Assembly (NCBI GenBank): GCA_028282785.1
Contig: JANQHE010000036.1
Location: 1 to 34,991, forward strand
Reading direction: 5' to 3'
Source: Bacteroidales bacterium
GTDB lineage: Bacteria; Bacteroidota; Bacteroidia; Bacteroidales; UBA12077
Length of the DNA stretch: 34,991 nucleotides
Below, in pieces: positions 1 through 8,705 of this stretch. Made by a program: the position numbers and the translations under genes. The number at the start of each line of letters is the position of its first letter. Within the stretch, counting starts at the first letter, position 1. The notes beneath the pieces were generated by a model. That model saw only the letters and a list, made by a program, of their open reading frames with translations. It did not search any database and had not been told where the DNA came from.

Positions 1-1042
1 TAAACCGGATCACAGATTTAACATTTCCTCTGAGCCCATGATTTTTATTAAAATAACTATAAGGAGAAGGAATTTCAATTCTGCTGATTCCCTGATCATG
101 CAAAGCCCATAAGTTTCCTTGCTGATCTGAAAAAAGTTCATTTATTGATGAATTAAATAATCCGCTATTTTCGTTTATTATGGAGATAACTTTTCCTTGT
201 TTGTTAATTACAATAATTCCATCCAAAGCGGTCCCAATCGCATAATTACCATTACTAAGTTCTTCTGCTGAGGTATATATCGATTTATATAAAAAGTTAT
301 CTGCTTCTGATGAAAAATGACTAACTGAAAAATTATCAAAAAGATAAAAACCTTTTTCTTTTGCTGTTTTAATTAATAATTGCCCATTATAAGGAAGAAT
401 ACCTACAATATCTTTTTCGTTAAAATCCTTACTGCCTGGGAGTAATTGAAATTCATTTCCAACTAGTTGAAAAAGACCCACGTCATATTTTTCTAAATAA
501 ATCTGTTCATTTACTTTAAATAGTTGAAGTTTATTTCCGGTATCGATTTTTTTAATCTTATTTTCTTTACACCAGAATACCGCTTTACCGTTACAAAAAT
601 AAATTTCATCCAGAATTGAATACACCTGGCTAATCTGATTAAAAGATAAATTTTCAGATTTAACAGAATCCTTTAAAGATATAAAGGTTGGTGCCTTTGA
701 AGGCTGATTTGATATATACCCAAAATCATTGTTTCCGCCAACATATATAATTCCTTTGCTGTTAATGTCCATATGAGGAATTCCCGGTACTTTTACAATT
801 TCCCAATTGCTTCCATCATATTGAATTATACCATTCGTATTACCAATGTAAATTATATCATTAAAATCCTGAATTATAGAAAAGTTATTATTGCTGAAGC
901 CATAATTGTTTAAAACAACTCTTTGAATATAAGGGCTACCAATATTGTTCTCAAAACTTTTTAAAGATGAAAAGACTATAAAAAGTGCAATAAATAGGGA
1001 AAAAAAAATGGTATTTTTACCGAAATTTATTTTAAAATACAT
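1..1042 (-). CDS. Secreted two-component-regulator-type beta-propeller protein (3' part outside window)
   Basis: Reading the minus strand from an ATG at 1042 gives 347 open codons up to the window edge, so the C-terminus is missing. The N-terminus (MYFKINFGKNTIFFSLFIAL) is a membrane-export signal, followed by short propeller blades with repeated patterns such as DFNDIIYIGNTNGIIQYDG and DQQGNLWALHDQGISRIEI. These are the blades of the sensor propellers found in Bacteroidota one-component or hybrid regulators, which usually continue into a Y_Y_Y domain, a membrane segment and a kinase, cyclase or LuxR-type output. The output domain is not visible, so only an extracytoplasmic sensing propeller can be asserted. 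The gene is divergent from the stress protein at 1142, with 99 bases between them. The start is the only ATG that gives a full signal peptide. Confidence 0.82.
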   Translation of the reverse strand, partial: MYFKINFGKNTIFFSLFIALFIVFSSLKSFENNIGSPYIQRVVLNNYGFSNNNFSIIQDFNDIIYIGNTNGIIQYDGSNWEIVKVPGIPHMDINSKGIIYVGGNNDFGYISNQPSKAPTFISLKDSVKSENLSFNQISQVYSILDEIYFCNGKAVFWCKENKIKKIDTGNKLQLFKVNEQIYLEKYDVGLFQLVGNEFQLLPGSKDFNEKDIVGILPYNGQLLIKTAKEKGFYLFDNFSVSHFSSEADNFLYKSIYTSAEELSNGNYAIGTALDGIIVINKQGKVISIINENSGLFNSSINELFSDQQGNLWALHDQGISRIEIPSPYSYFNKNHGLRGNVKSVIRF

Positions 1043-1081
1043 AACTTGGTTTTTTGGAAATAATGCGCCCTTTTTAATACG

Positions 1082-1111
1082 TTGTAATTTAGCAAATTTT
1101 TTGTATTTAAG
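1082..1111 (+). promoter_or_regulatory. Possible promoter of the universal stress protein gene
   Basis: TTG at 1082-1084 is followed by exactly 19 bases and then TATTTAAG at 1104-1111, a partial match to the Bacteroidota -7 element TAnnTTTG. It ends 30 bases before the ATG at 1142. The spacing is right but the -7 box is imperfect, so this is a moderate to weak call. Confidence 0.35.
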
Positions 1112-1141
1112 AACGTTGATTTATAATAAATCGAACTGTTT

Positions 1142-1972
1142 ATGAAAAACGAAAACCATATAATCCTAATTCCTTGGGACTTTACACCAGTTGCAGAATA
1201 TGCATTACAACACGGATTTAAATTTGCGGAAAAAGCAAAAAGTAAAAAAATATCGCTAATTCATATCATAAAACATGATAAAGAATATGACGAGGCTTTC
1301 GAAAGATTAAACCAGGTTGCCAGAGATAATCAGGGAAAGAATGGTATCGAAGTTGAACCTGTTGTTAGAAAAGGAAGTATTTTTACTACTATAGGAGAAG
1401 TTGCTTCTGAAATTGAATCAGAGTTGGTTATAATGGGAACCCATGGTTTGAGGGGAATGCAAAAACTAACAGGAAGTTGGGCTTTAAAGGTAATCGTAAG
1501 TTCAAAAGTACCCTTTGTCGTGGTTCAGGAGCCGCCTAATGAAACCGACATGAAAGACATTGTTTTACCGATCGATTTCAAAAAAGAAAACAAGGAAACA
1601 ATGAACTATGTGGGTTATTTACATAAGAACTTTACTCCAAAATTCCATATTATAAAACCTAATACTACTGATGTTGGTTTTATTAAAAGGATTAAAGCCA
1701 ACATTGCTTTTTCAAGAAAATTTATGGACGGAAAAGGAGTTGATTATGAAATTCATACTGCAGAGGGCAAAAAGAATTTTCCTTTGGAAATTATGGAATT
1801 TGGCAAGAGCATAAATGCAGATTTAATTCTGATTCTTTCAACAAAAAATATAGGTTTGGCTGATTACGTATTAGGGGCACAAGAGCAATATATTATTGCA
1901 AATAGTTCCAGAATTCCTGTTATGGTTGTTAATCCAAGAGATGATCTTACCAAATGGGAAGGATTTAATTAG
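1142..1972 (+). CDS. Universal stress protein, two tandem UspA domains
   Basis: A 276-residue protein with two UspA-like halves. The first (about residues 5-130) opens with IILIPWDFTPVAEYAL and contains GTHGLRGMQKLTGS (about 98-111), close to the family's nucleotide-binding pattern G-2x-G-9x-G-S/T, followed by the usual VPFVVV strand. The second half (about 138-270) opens with DIVLPIDF and ends with SRIPVMVVNP, but its glycine loop is degenerate, so probably only the N-terminal domain binds ATP. Tandem Usp proteins are cytosolic stress and dormancy factors; the specific signal cannot be read. The gene stands alone: a divergent gene lies upstream and a strong hairpin directly follows its stop. 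Confidence 0.9.
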   Translation: MKNENHIILIPWDFTPVAEYALQHGFKFAEKAKSKKISLIHIIKHDKEYDEAFERLNQVARDNQGKNGIEVEPVVRKGSIFTTIGEVASEIESELVIMGTHGLRGMQKLTGSWALKVIVSSKVPFVVVQEPPNETDMKDIVLPIDFKKENKETMNYVGYLHKNFTPKFHIIKPNTTDVGFIKRIKANIAFSRKFMDGKGVDYEIHTAEGKKNFPLEIMEFGKSINADLILILSTKNIGLADYVLGAQEQYIIANSSRIPVMVVNPRDDLTKWEGFN

Positions 1973-1999
1973 TAAATAAAATTGTTTTAATGATATAAT

Positions 2000-2029
2000 G
2001 GATGACATTATTTGTCATCCTATTTTTTT
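2000..2029 (+). terminator. Rho-independent terminator after the Usp gene, abutting rdgB
   Basis: An 8-bp perfect stem (GGATGACA at 2000-2007 with TGTCATCC at 2013-2020) has a 5-base loop and a T-rich tract at 2021-2029. It sits 27 bases after the Usp stop and only 8 bases before the rdgB ATG. Confidence 0.8.
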
Positions 2030-2037
2030 AAAAATTT

Positions 2038-2613
2038 ATGGAATTAGTATTTGCAACAAACAATAAACATAAGTTAGAAGAAGTTCAAAAACTACTTGGT
2101 AATAACTTTAATTTATTGAGTTTAAAAGATATTTCTTTTGAAGGAGAGATACCCGAAGATTATGAAACTCTTAGGGAGAATGCACTACAGAAGGCACGAT
2201 ATATTCATGACAGGTTTAAAACAAATTGTTTTGCTGATGATACCGGGTTAGAAATAGATTTTCTTAAAGGAGCACCGGGAGTATATTCTGCACGTTATGC
2301 AGGGCCGGGATGCACATTCGATGATAATATAAATAAAGTATTAAATGAAATGGGATATGCTGAAAATCGAAAAGCCCGTTTTAGAACAGTTATTGCATTA
2401 ATTCTGGATAAAAAAGAGTATTTTTTTGAGGGAGTTATTGATGGTAAAATCTTGAAAGAAAAACAAGGAAATGAAGGTTTTGGTTACGATCCGGTTTTTA
2501 GGCCTTTGGGATATGAACAGTCATTTGCGGAAATGATTCTGGAAGAGAAAAATAAAATTAGCCATCGCGGCAGAGCAACACAAAAACTAATAGAGTTCTT
2601 ATTAAAAAAATAA
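2038..2613 (+). CDS. rdgB: XTP/dITP diphosphatase (Ham1/RdgB family)
   Basis: A 191-residue enzyme of the usual family length. Ham1 enzymes hydrolyse XTP, ITP and dITP to the monophosphate and pyrophosphate, removing deaminated purines from the nucleotide pool in the cytosol. The family signature is complete: N-terminal FATNNKHK substrate loop (5-12), ADDTGLEI metal-binding segment (about 66-73), [11 protein letters not shown], the EGFGYDPVF motif (about 147-155) and the C-terminal KISHRGRA. The start is fixed by the canonical [12 protein letters not shown] beginning. The gene precedes the porZ-like gene by 50 bases and recO lies beyond, a plausible housekeeping operon. Its leader is odd because it contains the hairpin and T-tract at 2000-2029. 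Confidence 0.96.
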   Translation: MELVFATNNKHKLEEVQKLLGNNFNLLSLKDISFEGEIPEDYETLRENALQKARYIHDRFKTNCFADDTGLEIDFLKGAPGVYSARYAGPGCTFDDNINKVLNEMGYAENRKARFRTVIALILDKKEYFFEGVIDGKILKEKQGNEGFGYDPVFRPLGYEQSFAEMILEEKNKISHRGRATQKLIEFLLKK

Positions 2614-2663
2614 TTATAACAATATTTTTTATTAGAGTTGGTTCTATATAAAAATTTCGCTCT

Positions 2664-4964
2664 ATGAAAAAACTGAGCCTTATCTTATTCCTGCTAACTA
2701 TAGCTGTATTTTCGAAATCTCAAATAGGTGTTGGAGAATGGAGAGATCATTTACCTTTTACCTTTTCCGAATTAATTACCGAATCATCAACGAAAATTTA
2801 TGTAGCTTCTGAAAACGGTATTTTTTCTTATAATAAACAAGATAAAAATGTTGAAAAACTTACCAAAGTAAACTTGCTTTCGGATGTTGGTATTTCTTCG
2901 ATCAAGTATTCAGAAGAGAATCAGGTTTTAGCAGTTGGATATTCAAATGGAAATTTGGATTTAATATATAATGATGACACTTATAATCTATCAGATATAG
3001 AGCGTGAAATGATAAGCGGAAGCAAAGCAATAAATGATATTTTGTTTATAGATGAATATGCTTATCTATCATGTGGATTTGGGATTGTTGTGGTTAATAT
3101 TGACAAACAAGAAATTAAAGATACTTACTACATTGGAAATTTAGGAAGTTTGGTCCAGGTTAATCAAACCGTACTTGATGGAAATTATTTATATGCAGCA
3201 ACAAATGAAGGGATTTATGTTGCAGATTATACAAATCCAAATTTAATTGACTATTCTAATTGGCAAAGAATAACTGCTATACCAAATTATACTTCAGTTT
3301 TTAACACCATGTATGCCAAGAATGGGAATTTTTTAGTGAATCTGGCAGACGACTCATTTAATGATGTGATTTATTCTTATAAAAGCACAGAGGGAGTTTG
3401 GAATATTTTTAATAATGAATACTCAACAATCAGAAAAATAAAAAGCTTGGGATCATCAGTTTTAATTGTTAGCGATCAAAATGTGATTACATATAATGAG
3501 AACTTTGACTTTCAGGATTCTATAGGAAATAATAATATTGAGAAACTTGACCCTTACGATGTCATTGTAGGAAATAATACCTTTTATATTGCTGATCATG
3601 GACAAGGATTAATTATTCACAGTTCAAATAATACTGAAATTGTTTTACCAAACGCTCCTTATTTCCCTAATGCTTATTCTGTAGAATCAGATAATAACAG
3701 AGTTTTAGTAACCGCAGGAGCTTTAACACCAAACTGGAATAACTTTTTTTTGAATGGCGCAGTTTTTTCATTTGAGAACGAACGTTGGGAATCAATTGTT
3801 AATTTTTCAGCGGCAGATTATGTTTCTGTAAAAATTGACCCTTATAACAGTGATCATTTCTACATTGGTGCGTGGGGCAAGGGTGTTTTTGAATATAGAG
3901 ATGATGCTTTAGAGGAAAATTATCAAAGCAATAATAGTACTTTACAGTCAATAATCGAAGGAGAAAATTTATACCGAATAAAGGGATTGGATTTTGACAG
4001 TGATAATAATCTTTGGGTGACCAATTCGGAAGTTGAAAACCCGGTTTCAGTTAAGCAAAGTGGTTGTAGGGGTATTGATTGTTGGTATGGCTTTAATTTT
4101 GACGAAAAGATAAGTAATATAATAATCGGTGATATTATAGTTACTCAATCTAATCACAAATGGGTAATGTTGCCCTTTGGTGGAGGTTTATTTGTTTTTG
4201 ATGATAACGGCACTTTAGATAATGAGAACGACGATTTAACCAAGAAGTTTAGTATTGTTGATGAAAATGGCAAAGTAATTTCAAATAATGTATATGCATT
4301 TGCAGAAGATCTTGATGGAAATATTTGGGTTGGAACTGATCAGGGAATAGTGGTTTATTACTCGCCTGAGAATGTATTTGAATCATCTTTGTTTTATGCA
4401 CAAAGAATTGTACTGACCATTGGCGATGTAACACAATATTTACTTAATTCGGAAACCATAACATCAATAGCTGTTGATGGTGCCAATAGAAAATGGCTAG
4501 GAACACAAAGTTCTGGCGTTTACCTGGTTTCGGAAGATGGTACAGAGGAAATCAACCACTTTACAGAGGATAATAGCCCATTGCTTTCGGATAAGATTTA
4601 TGATGTTGGAATAAACCATGAAACCGGAGAGGTGTTTTTTGCTACGGACCAAGGTCTGATTTCATATAGAGGCTCTGCAACCATGGGGAGTGACGAATTT
4701 CGTGATGTTTATGTTTATCCGAATCCGGTTCGCGAAAACTACGATGGTAATGTTACCATACGAGGTTTAGTATCAGATGTAAATGTAAAAATAACTGATA
4801 TTAGCGGGAACATAGTTTATGAAACTACGGCAGAAGGTGGCCAGGCAACCTGGGATGGCAAGAATTTTTCAGGTCAACGTGTAAGTACAGGTGTTTACCT
4901 TGTATTTTGTTCTAACGATGATGGATCAAAAACTTATATAACCAAATTACTTTTTATTAAATAA
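2664..4964 (+). CDS. porZ: PorZ-like T9SS component: two-propeller protein with type A sorting domain
   Basis: A 766-residue exported protein. It has a signal peptide (1-20), then GVGEWRDHLPFTFSE and repeated propeller blades such as IYVASENGIFSYNKQDKNVE and GNIWVGTDQGIVVYY across roughly residues 25-670. The C-terminus (about 680-766) is a type A T9SS sorting domain: VYVYPNPV, then KITDISGNIVYET, GQRVSTGVYLVF and a terminal KLLFIK. Length, the opening GEWRDHLP, LSDVGIS and the architecture match PorZ, which in Porphyromonas gingivalis is a surface protein of the T9SS attachment complex that delivers anionic lipopolysaccharide to the sortase PorU. That role is inferred from family resemblance; other secreted propeller proteins share the two folds. 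It lies between rdgB and recO, 16 bases before the latter. Confidence 0.8.
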   Translation: MKKLSLILFLLTIAVFSKSQIGVGEWRDHLPFTFSELITESSTKIYVASENGIFSYNKQDKNVEKLTKVNLLSDVGISSIKYSEENQVLAVGYSNGNLDLIYNDDTYNLSDIEREMISGSKAINDILFIDEYAYLSCGFGIVVVNIDKQEIKDTYYIGNLGSLVQVNQTVLDGNYLYAATNEGIYVADYTNPNLIDYSNWQRITAIPNYTSVFNTMYAKNGNFLVNLADDSFNDVIYSYKSTEGVWNIFNNEYSTIRKIKSLGSSVLIVSDQNVITYNENFDFQDSIGNNNIEKLDPYDVIVGNNTFYIADHGQGLIIHSSNNTEIVLPNAPYFPNAYSVESDNNRVLVTAGALTPNWNNFFLNGAVFSFENERWESIVNFSAADYVSVKIDPYNSDHFYIGAWGKGVFEYRDDALEENYQSNNSTLQSIIEGENLYRIKGLDFDSDNNLWVTNSEVENPVSVKQSGCRGIDCWYGFNFDEKISNIIIGDIIVTQSNHKWVMLPFGGGLFVFDDNGTLDNENDDLTKKFSIVDENGKVISNNVYAFAEDLDGNIWVGTDQGIVVYYSPENVFESSLFYAQRIVLTIGDVTQYLLNSETITSIAVDGANRKWLGTQSSGVYLVSEDGTEEINHFTEDNSPLLSDKIYDVGINHETGEVFFATDQGLISYRGSATMGSDEFRDVYVYPNPVRENYDGNVTIRGLVSDVNVKITDISGNIVYETTAEGGQATWDGKNFSGQRVSTGVYLVFCSNDDGSKTYITKLLFIK

Positions 4965-4980
4965 AGTTACCTTTAATTCA

Positions 4981-5706
4981 ATGCTTCATAAAACAAGAGG
5001 TATAGTCCTAAATCATATAAAATACTCCGAATCAAGTCTGATCGTTACCATATACACCGAACTTTACGGTAGACAATCATATATTGTACAAGGAATCCGT
5101 GGCAAAAAGTCAAAAATTAAGGCAAATCTTTTTCAGCCTTTGTTCTTACTCGATATGGAAGTTTATCATAAACCAAAAAGGGATTTACAACGAGCAAAGG
5201 AAATCCAAAATGCATATATTTTTACCAGCCTACCTTATGACTTAAAGAAAAGCACTTTAGCCATATTTATAGCTGAAATATTATATAAGACCATCCAGGA
5301 GCATGAACCTAATACTGAATTATTTAATTATTTATTTAATTCAATTCAGTTACTCGATTTAAAGGAAAAAGGATTATCAAATTTCCACGTATACTTCCTA
5401 ATTCACCTAACAAAATATCTTGGGTTCTTCCCTAACAACAACTATTCGGATACCAAATGTTATTTTGATCTAAAAGCAGGAAGTTTTGTACGGATTAAAC
5501 CTATGCACTTTTCGGTACTTGAGCAAGAAACTAGTAAGATTCTAAGTCAAATGCTTTTATTTTCTGAACATCAGCATGAGGATTTAGTAATTAACTATAA
5601 AGAAAGAATTCAACTGTTAGAAAAAATAATAGAGTATTTTGCATTACATAATGAAGGGATTTCAGGTATTAAATCGTTAGAAGTTTTAAAAGAAGTGTTT
5701 CATTAA
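4981..5706 (+). CDS. recO: DNA repair protein RecO
   Basis: A 241-residue protein of the normal RecO length. The N-terminal OB fold (about 1-80) shows the typical KTRGIVLNHIKYSESSLIVTIYT opening and the GIRGKKSKIKANLFQPL segment; the rest is the helical domain. RecO mediates RecA loading with RecR and anneals SSB-coated single strands during recombinational gap repair. The C-terminal four-cysteine zinc site of many RecO proteins is absent: only a single cysteine, in TKCYFDL, remains in that position. The start codon is 16 bases after the porZ stop, so the two genes are probably co-transcribed. Confidence 0.93.
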   Translation: MLHKTRGIVLNHIKYSESSLIVTIYTELYGRQSYIVQGIRGKKSKIKANLFQPLFLLDMEVYHKPKRDLQRAKEIQNAYIFTSLPYDLKKSTLAIFIAEILYKTIQEHEPNTELFNYLFNSIQLLDLKEKGLSNFHVYFLIHLTKYLGFFPNNNYSDTKCYFDLKAGSFVRIKPMHFSVLEQETSKILSQMLLFSEHQHEDLVINYKERIQLLEKIIEYFALHNEGISGIKSLEVLKEVFH

Positions 5707-5878
5707 TCATAATAATATTAAGTTTAATATGTTGATTTTACATGTTAACCAAACTTAAAGTTTAAATTGATCTTCAATTAACCAAAACAATATAAATTTA
5801 CTTTATTAAAGCATTCAATTACAATTCAAATAATCATACTAAATGATTAAAAAAATCGTTAGTGCTGATTGAACACAC

Positions 5879-5908
5879 TTTTAAAATAAAGATATTTTTA
5901 TAAATTTG
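5879..5908 (+). promoter_or_regulatory. Promoter of the aminotransferase-like gene
   Basis: TAAATTTG at 5901-5908 is a full match to the Bacteroidota -7 element TAnnTTTG, 24 bases before the ATG. Nineteen bases upstream, at 5879-5881, is TTT where the -33 consensus has TTG. The 225-base gap after recO shows no gene. Confidence 0.6.
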
Positions 5909-5931
5909 CGTTCCATTTTGAGAAATGAATT

Positions 5932-7071
5932 ATGATAAAAGAGAAGTTGTCTATTATTGGGAAAGATATTTATACTGTTATTTCGGAACTGGTTCAGGAT
6001 ACGGAAATTATTAATTTAGCAAAGATTTCGCCTGATATACCATGCTCCACAAAACTTACAGATTTAGCCACAAAATATATTAAGAAGAAATCTACAGAAT
6101 ATTCTCATCCTGACGGATTAATAGAATTGCGAGAAGCTGTTGCTAATGACCTGGAAAAAAGATATGGCGTACAGATTAGCGCTCAGAACGAAATTACAAT
6201 AACAGCCGGAGCTACTCAGGCAATGTATACTGCTATAAGTAGTTTTGTTAAGGAAGGTGATGAGGTAGTTTTATTTGAACCTGCATTTAATAGTTATGTA
6301 CCAGCAATTCAAAGTAATGGTGGCCGGCCTGTTTTTGTTCATCGAAAAAGACCTGATTATTCAATTGATTGGGAAGCAGTTCAGAAATTAATTAATACAA
6401 GAACGAAATTAATCATTGTAAATACCCCGCATAATCCTACCGGTGCTATATTTACCGAAGAAGATATTGCTCGACTTAAGAAAATAACAAATGGTACCAA
6501 AATTAATGTGATTAGTGACGAGATATTTGAACATATGGTTTATGACGGAAGTAAGCATGTAAGTGTACTTTCAAATAAGCAATTAGCGGAACGAAGTGTG
6601 ATTATTTCTTCATTTGGAATTTCATTTAATGTTCCGGGATGGAAAATTGGGTATTGTGTAGCTTCTGAAGATTTAATGGCAAGAATTCGAAAAAATCAAC
6701 AATTTCAAGTAAATACTGTAAATACTCCGTTACAATATGCACTGGCCGATTATCTTAGGGAGTTGGTAAACTATGAAACCATAAGTAAGCAGTTCGAAGA
6801 AAAAAGAAATTTCGTTAATGATATTTTAAAAGATTCCCGGTTCGAGATTATTCCTTCAAAGGGAACATTTTATCAATTATTAGGTTATAGCCAAATAAGT
6901 GAAGAAAAAGACACTGAATTTGCTCGTAAAATTATGAATGAATATGGAGTGGCATTATTTCCATTATCTGTATTTTATCATGATTCCATTGATCATAAAA
7001 TCCTAGGGTTTAGCTTTGCTAGAGATGAGAAGGTTTTGTCAAAAGCAGCAAAGCAATTACTTAAAATTTAA
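5932..7071 (+). CDS. Class I aminotransferase homologue (methionine aminotransferase/YbdL type) lacking the PLP lysine
   Basis: A 379-residue fold-type I protein clearly related to YbdL/MtnE-like aminotransferases: ITAGATQAMYTAI (90-102), NTPHNPTG (164-171), SDEIFEHMVYDG (195-206) and GWKIGYCVAS (236-245) are all present. In the family the PLP Schiff-base lysine sits in SSFGKTYHxTGWKxGY. Here the same segment reads SSFGISFNVPGWKIGY, so residue 230 is isoleucine (ATT at 6619-6621). The arginine that normally binds the substrate carboxylate (IRFCFA) is also gone: ILGFSFA puts Gly359 there. The N-terminal QGFPDF loop has become AKISPDI. Asp196 and Asn168, which hold the cofactor ring, remain. 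An ordinary transaminase activity is therefore unlikely; a pseudoenzyme or changed function is inferred. Monocistronic, with its own promoter and terminator. Confidence 0.85.
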   Translation: MIKEKLSIIGKDIYTVISELVQDTEIINLAKISPDIPCSTKLTDLATKYIKKKSTEYSHPDGLIELREAVANDLEKRYGVQISAQNEITITAGATQAMYTAISSFVKEGDEVVLFEPAFNSYVPAIQSNGGRPVFVHRKRPDYSIDWEAVQKLINTRTKLIIVNTPHNPTGAIFTEEDIARLKKITNGTKINVISDEIFEHMVYDGSKHVSVLSNKQLAERSVIISSFGISFNVPGWKIGYCVASEDLMARIRKNQQFQVNTVNTPLQYALADYLRELVNYETISKQFEEKRNFVNDILKDSRFEIIPSKGTFYQLLGYSQISEEKDTEFARKIMNEYGVALFPLSVFYHDSIDHKILGFSFARDEKVLSKAAKQLLKI

Positions 7072-7114
7072 AAGAATTAAAGATTTCGTTGGGATTTTTT
7101 CCAGATTTATTATA

Positions 7115-7151
7115 AAAACCAAATATTGATTATATTTGGTTTTGTGTTTTT
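7115..7151 (+). terminator. Terminator after the aminotransferase-like gene
   Basis: An 11-bp perfect stem (7116-7126 with 7132-7142) with a 5-base loop; the arms are AT-rich around a central ACC/GGT. A T-rich stretch (7140-7151, interrupted by G) follows. Confidence 0.65.
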
Positions 7152-7179
7152 ATATGTCGTACCCTGAAGAATAATTCTA

Positions 7180-8697
7180 ATGCAAATTATAAATTCCATA
7201 GTTACCTGGCTTAATTTTAAACGATTATATCAAATCGATTTATTTAAGAAATTTCCTTTTGACGCACAACGAGAGGTGATTTTTGGATTAGTGGATAAAG
7301 CAAAAAAAACTAAATTTGGCGAAAAATATGATTTTAAATCTATCGATAGTATCCAGAAGTTTCAAGAGAGAATACCTGTCCATACTTACGAAGGGATCAA
7401 ACCATACATAGATCGTTTATTAAAGGGTGAACAGAACGTATTGTGGCCATCTGAAATTAAATGGTTTGCAAAATCATCAGGTACAACAAATGATAAAAGT
7501 AAATTTATTCCTGTTTCAAGAGAAACTTTGGAAGATGCTCATTTTCGTGGAGGGAAAGACATTTTAGCAATTTATACAAACAACTACCCTGAAACAAACT
7601 TGTTTAAAGGAAAGGGTTTGACTTTAGGAGGAAGTCATCAAATTAATAAAATAAACAATGAATCATTTTATGGCGATTTATCTGCAATTTTAATTGAAAA
7701 TTTACCTTTTTGGACTTATTTCATTAAAACACCAAGTCAGGAAATCGCATTGTTAAGTGAGTGGGAAGAAAAAATGGAAAAGATCACCAACGCTACTTTA
7801 AAAGAAAATGTTACGAGTTTGGCAGGCGTTCCTTCATGGATGCTAGTTTTAATTCGTTATATTCTTGAAAAAACAGGTAAGAATAATTTGTTAGAGGTAT
7901 GGCCCAACCTGGAACTTTTTACACATGGTGGAGTTAGTTTTGATCCGTATAGAGAACAATATCAAAAGTTGATTCCAACTGAAAAAATGAATTACCTTGA
8001 AACATACAACGCTTCCGAGGGGTTTTTCGCAATTCAGGACAAACCGGAAAGTAATGATATGCTTTTAATGCTGGATTATGGTATTTTCTATGAATTCATT
8101 CCAACGGTGGACATTGATAAGCCAAATCCAAAAATATTGCATATTGATGAGGTAGAATTAAACAAAAACTATGCTATGTTAATTACTACCAATTCAGGAT
8201 TATGGCGCTATTTGATCGGTGATACTGTAATTTTCACTTCATTGTATCCACATAAAATAAAAATAAGCGGTAGGACAAAGCATTTTATCAATGCTTTTGG
8301 CGAGGAGATAATTATTGATAACGCCGAAAGGGCACTGGCTGAGGCATGTAATCAAACAGGAGCTTTAATAAAAGATTATACTGCTGCACCTATTTTTATG
8401 GAGGAAGGTAAAAAGGGTGGACATCACTGGTTAATTGAATTTGACAAGTTACCTGATGACACAGAAAAATTTACTAACATTTTAGATGTAACTTTACAAA
8501 AAGTAAATTCTGACTACGAAGCAAAACGATATAAGGATATAACATTAGATAAACCTGAATTAACAGTTGCCAAAACAAACTTATTTTACAACTGGCTTAA
8601 ATCAAAAGGTAAAATCGGAGGGCAAAATAAAGTTCCTCGTCTTGCTAATAACAGGAAATATATCGATGAGTTGCTAGTTCTTAATAACAATCTGTAA
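7180..8697 (+). CDS. GH3 family acyl-acid amido synthetase-like protein
   Basis: A 505-residue member of the GH3 branch of adenylate-forming enzymes. In plants this family adenylates auxin or jasmonate and joins it to an amino acid; bacterial members are mostly uncharacterised. The three nucleotide motifs are visible: SSGTTNDKSKFIPVS (about 98-112), YNASEGFF (about 274-281) and LITTNSGLWRYLIGDT (about 333-348), followed by KISGRTKHFINAFGEE at the hinge to the mobile C-terminal domain. The substrate acid and amine cannot be deduced. It heads a compact four-gene run (gaps of 8, 11 and 3 bases to 10414), so the downstream genes are probably translated from the same message. Confidence 0.88.
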   Translation: MQIINSIVTWLNFKRLYQIDLFKKFPFDAQREVIFGLVDKAKKTKFGEKYDFKSIDSIQKFQERIPVHTYEGIKPYIDRLLKGEQNVLWPSEIKWFAKSSGTTNDKSKFIPVSRETLEDAHFRGGKDILAIYTNNYPETNLFKGKGLTLGGSHQINKINNESFYGDLSAILIENLPFWTYFIKTPSQEIALLSEWEEKMEKITNATLKENVTSLAGVPSWMLVLIRYILEKTGKNNLLEVWPNLELFTHGGVSFDPYREQYQKLIPTEKMNYLETYNASEGFFAIQDKPESNDMLLMLDYGIFYEFIPTVDIDKPNPKILHIDEVELNKNYAMLITTNSGLWRYLIGDTVIFTSLYPHKIKISGRTKHFINAFGEEIIIDNAERALAEACNQTGALIKDYTAAPIFMEEGKKGGHHWLIEFDKLPDDTEKFTNILDVTLQKVNSDYEAKRYKDITLDKPELTVAKTNLFYNWLKSKGKIGGQNKVPRLANNRKYIDELLVLNNNL

Positions 8698-8705
8698 TCT
8701 CACTT

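Noticed and set aside
945-1145. Short + strand open frame before the stress protein gene
   Set aside because: It overlaps the signal-peptide end of the minus-strand propeller gene and has no protein-like features; its frame runs into the stress gene start.
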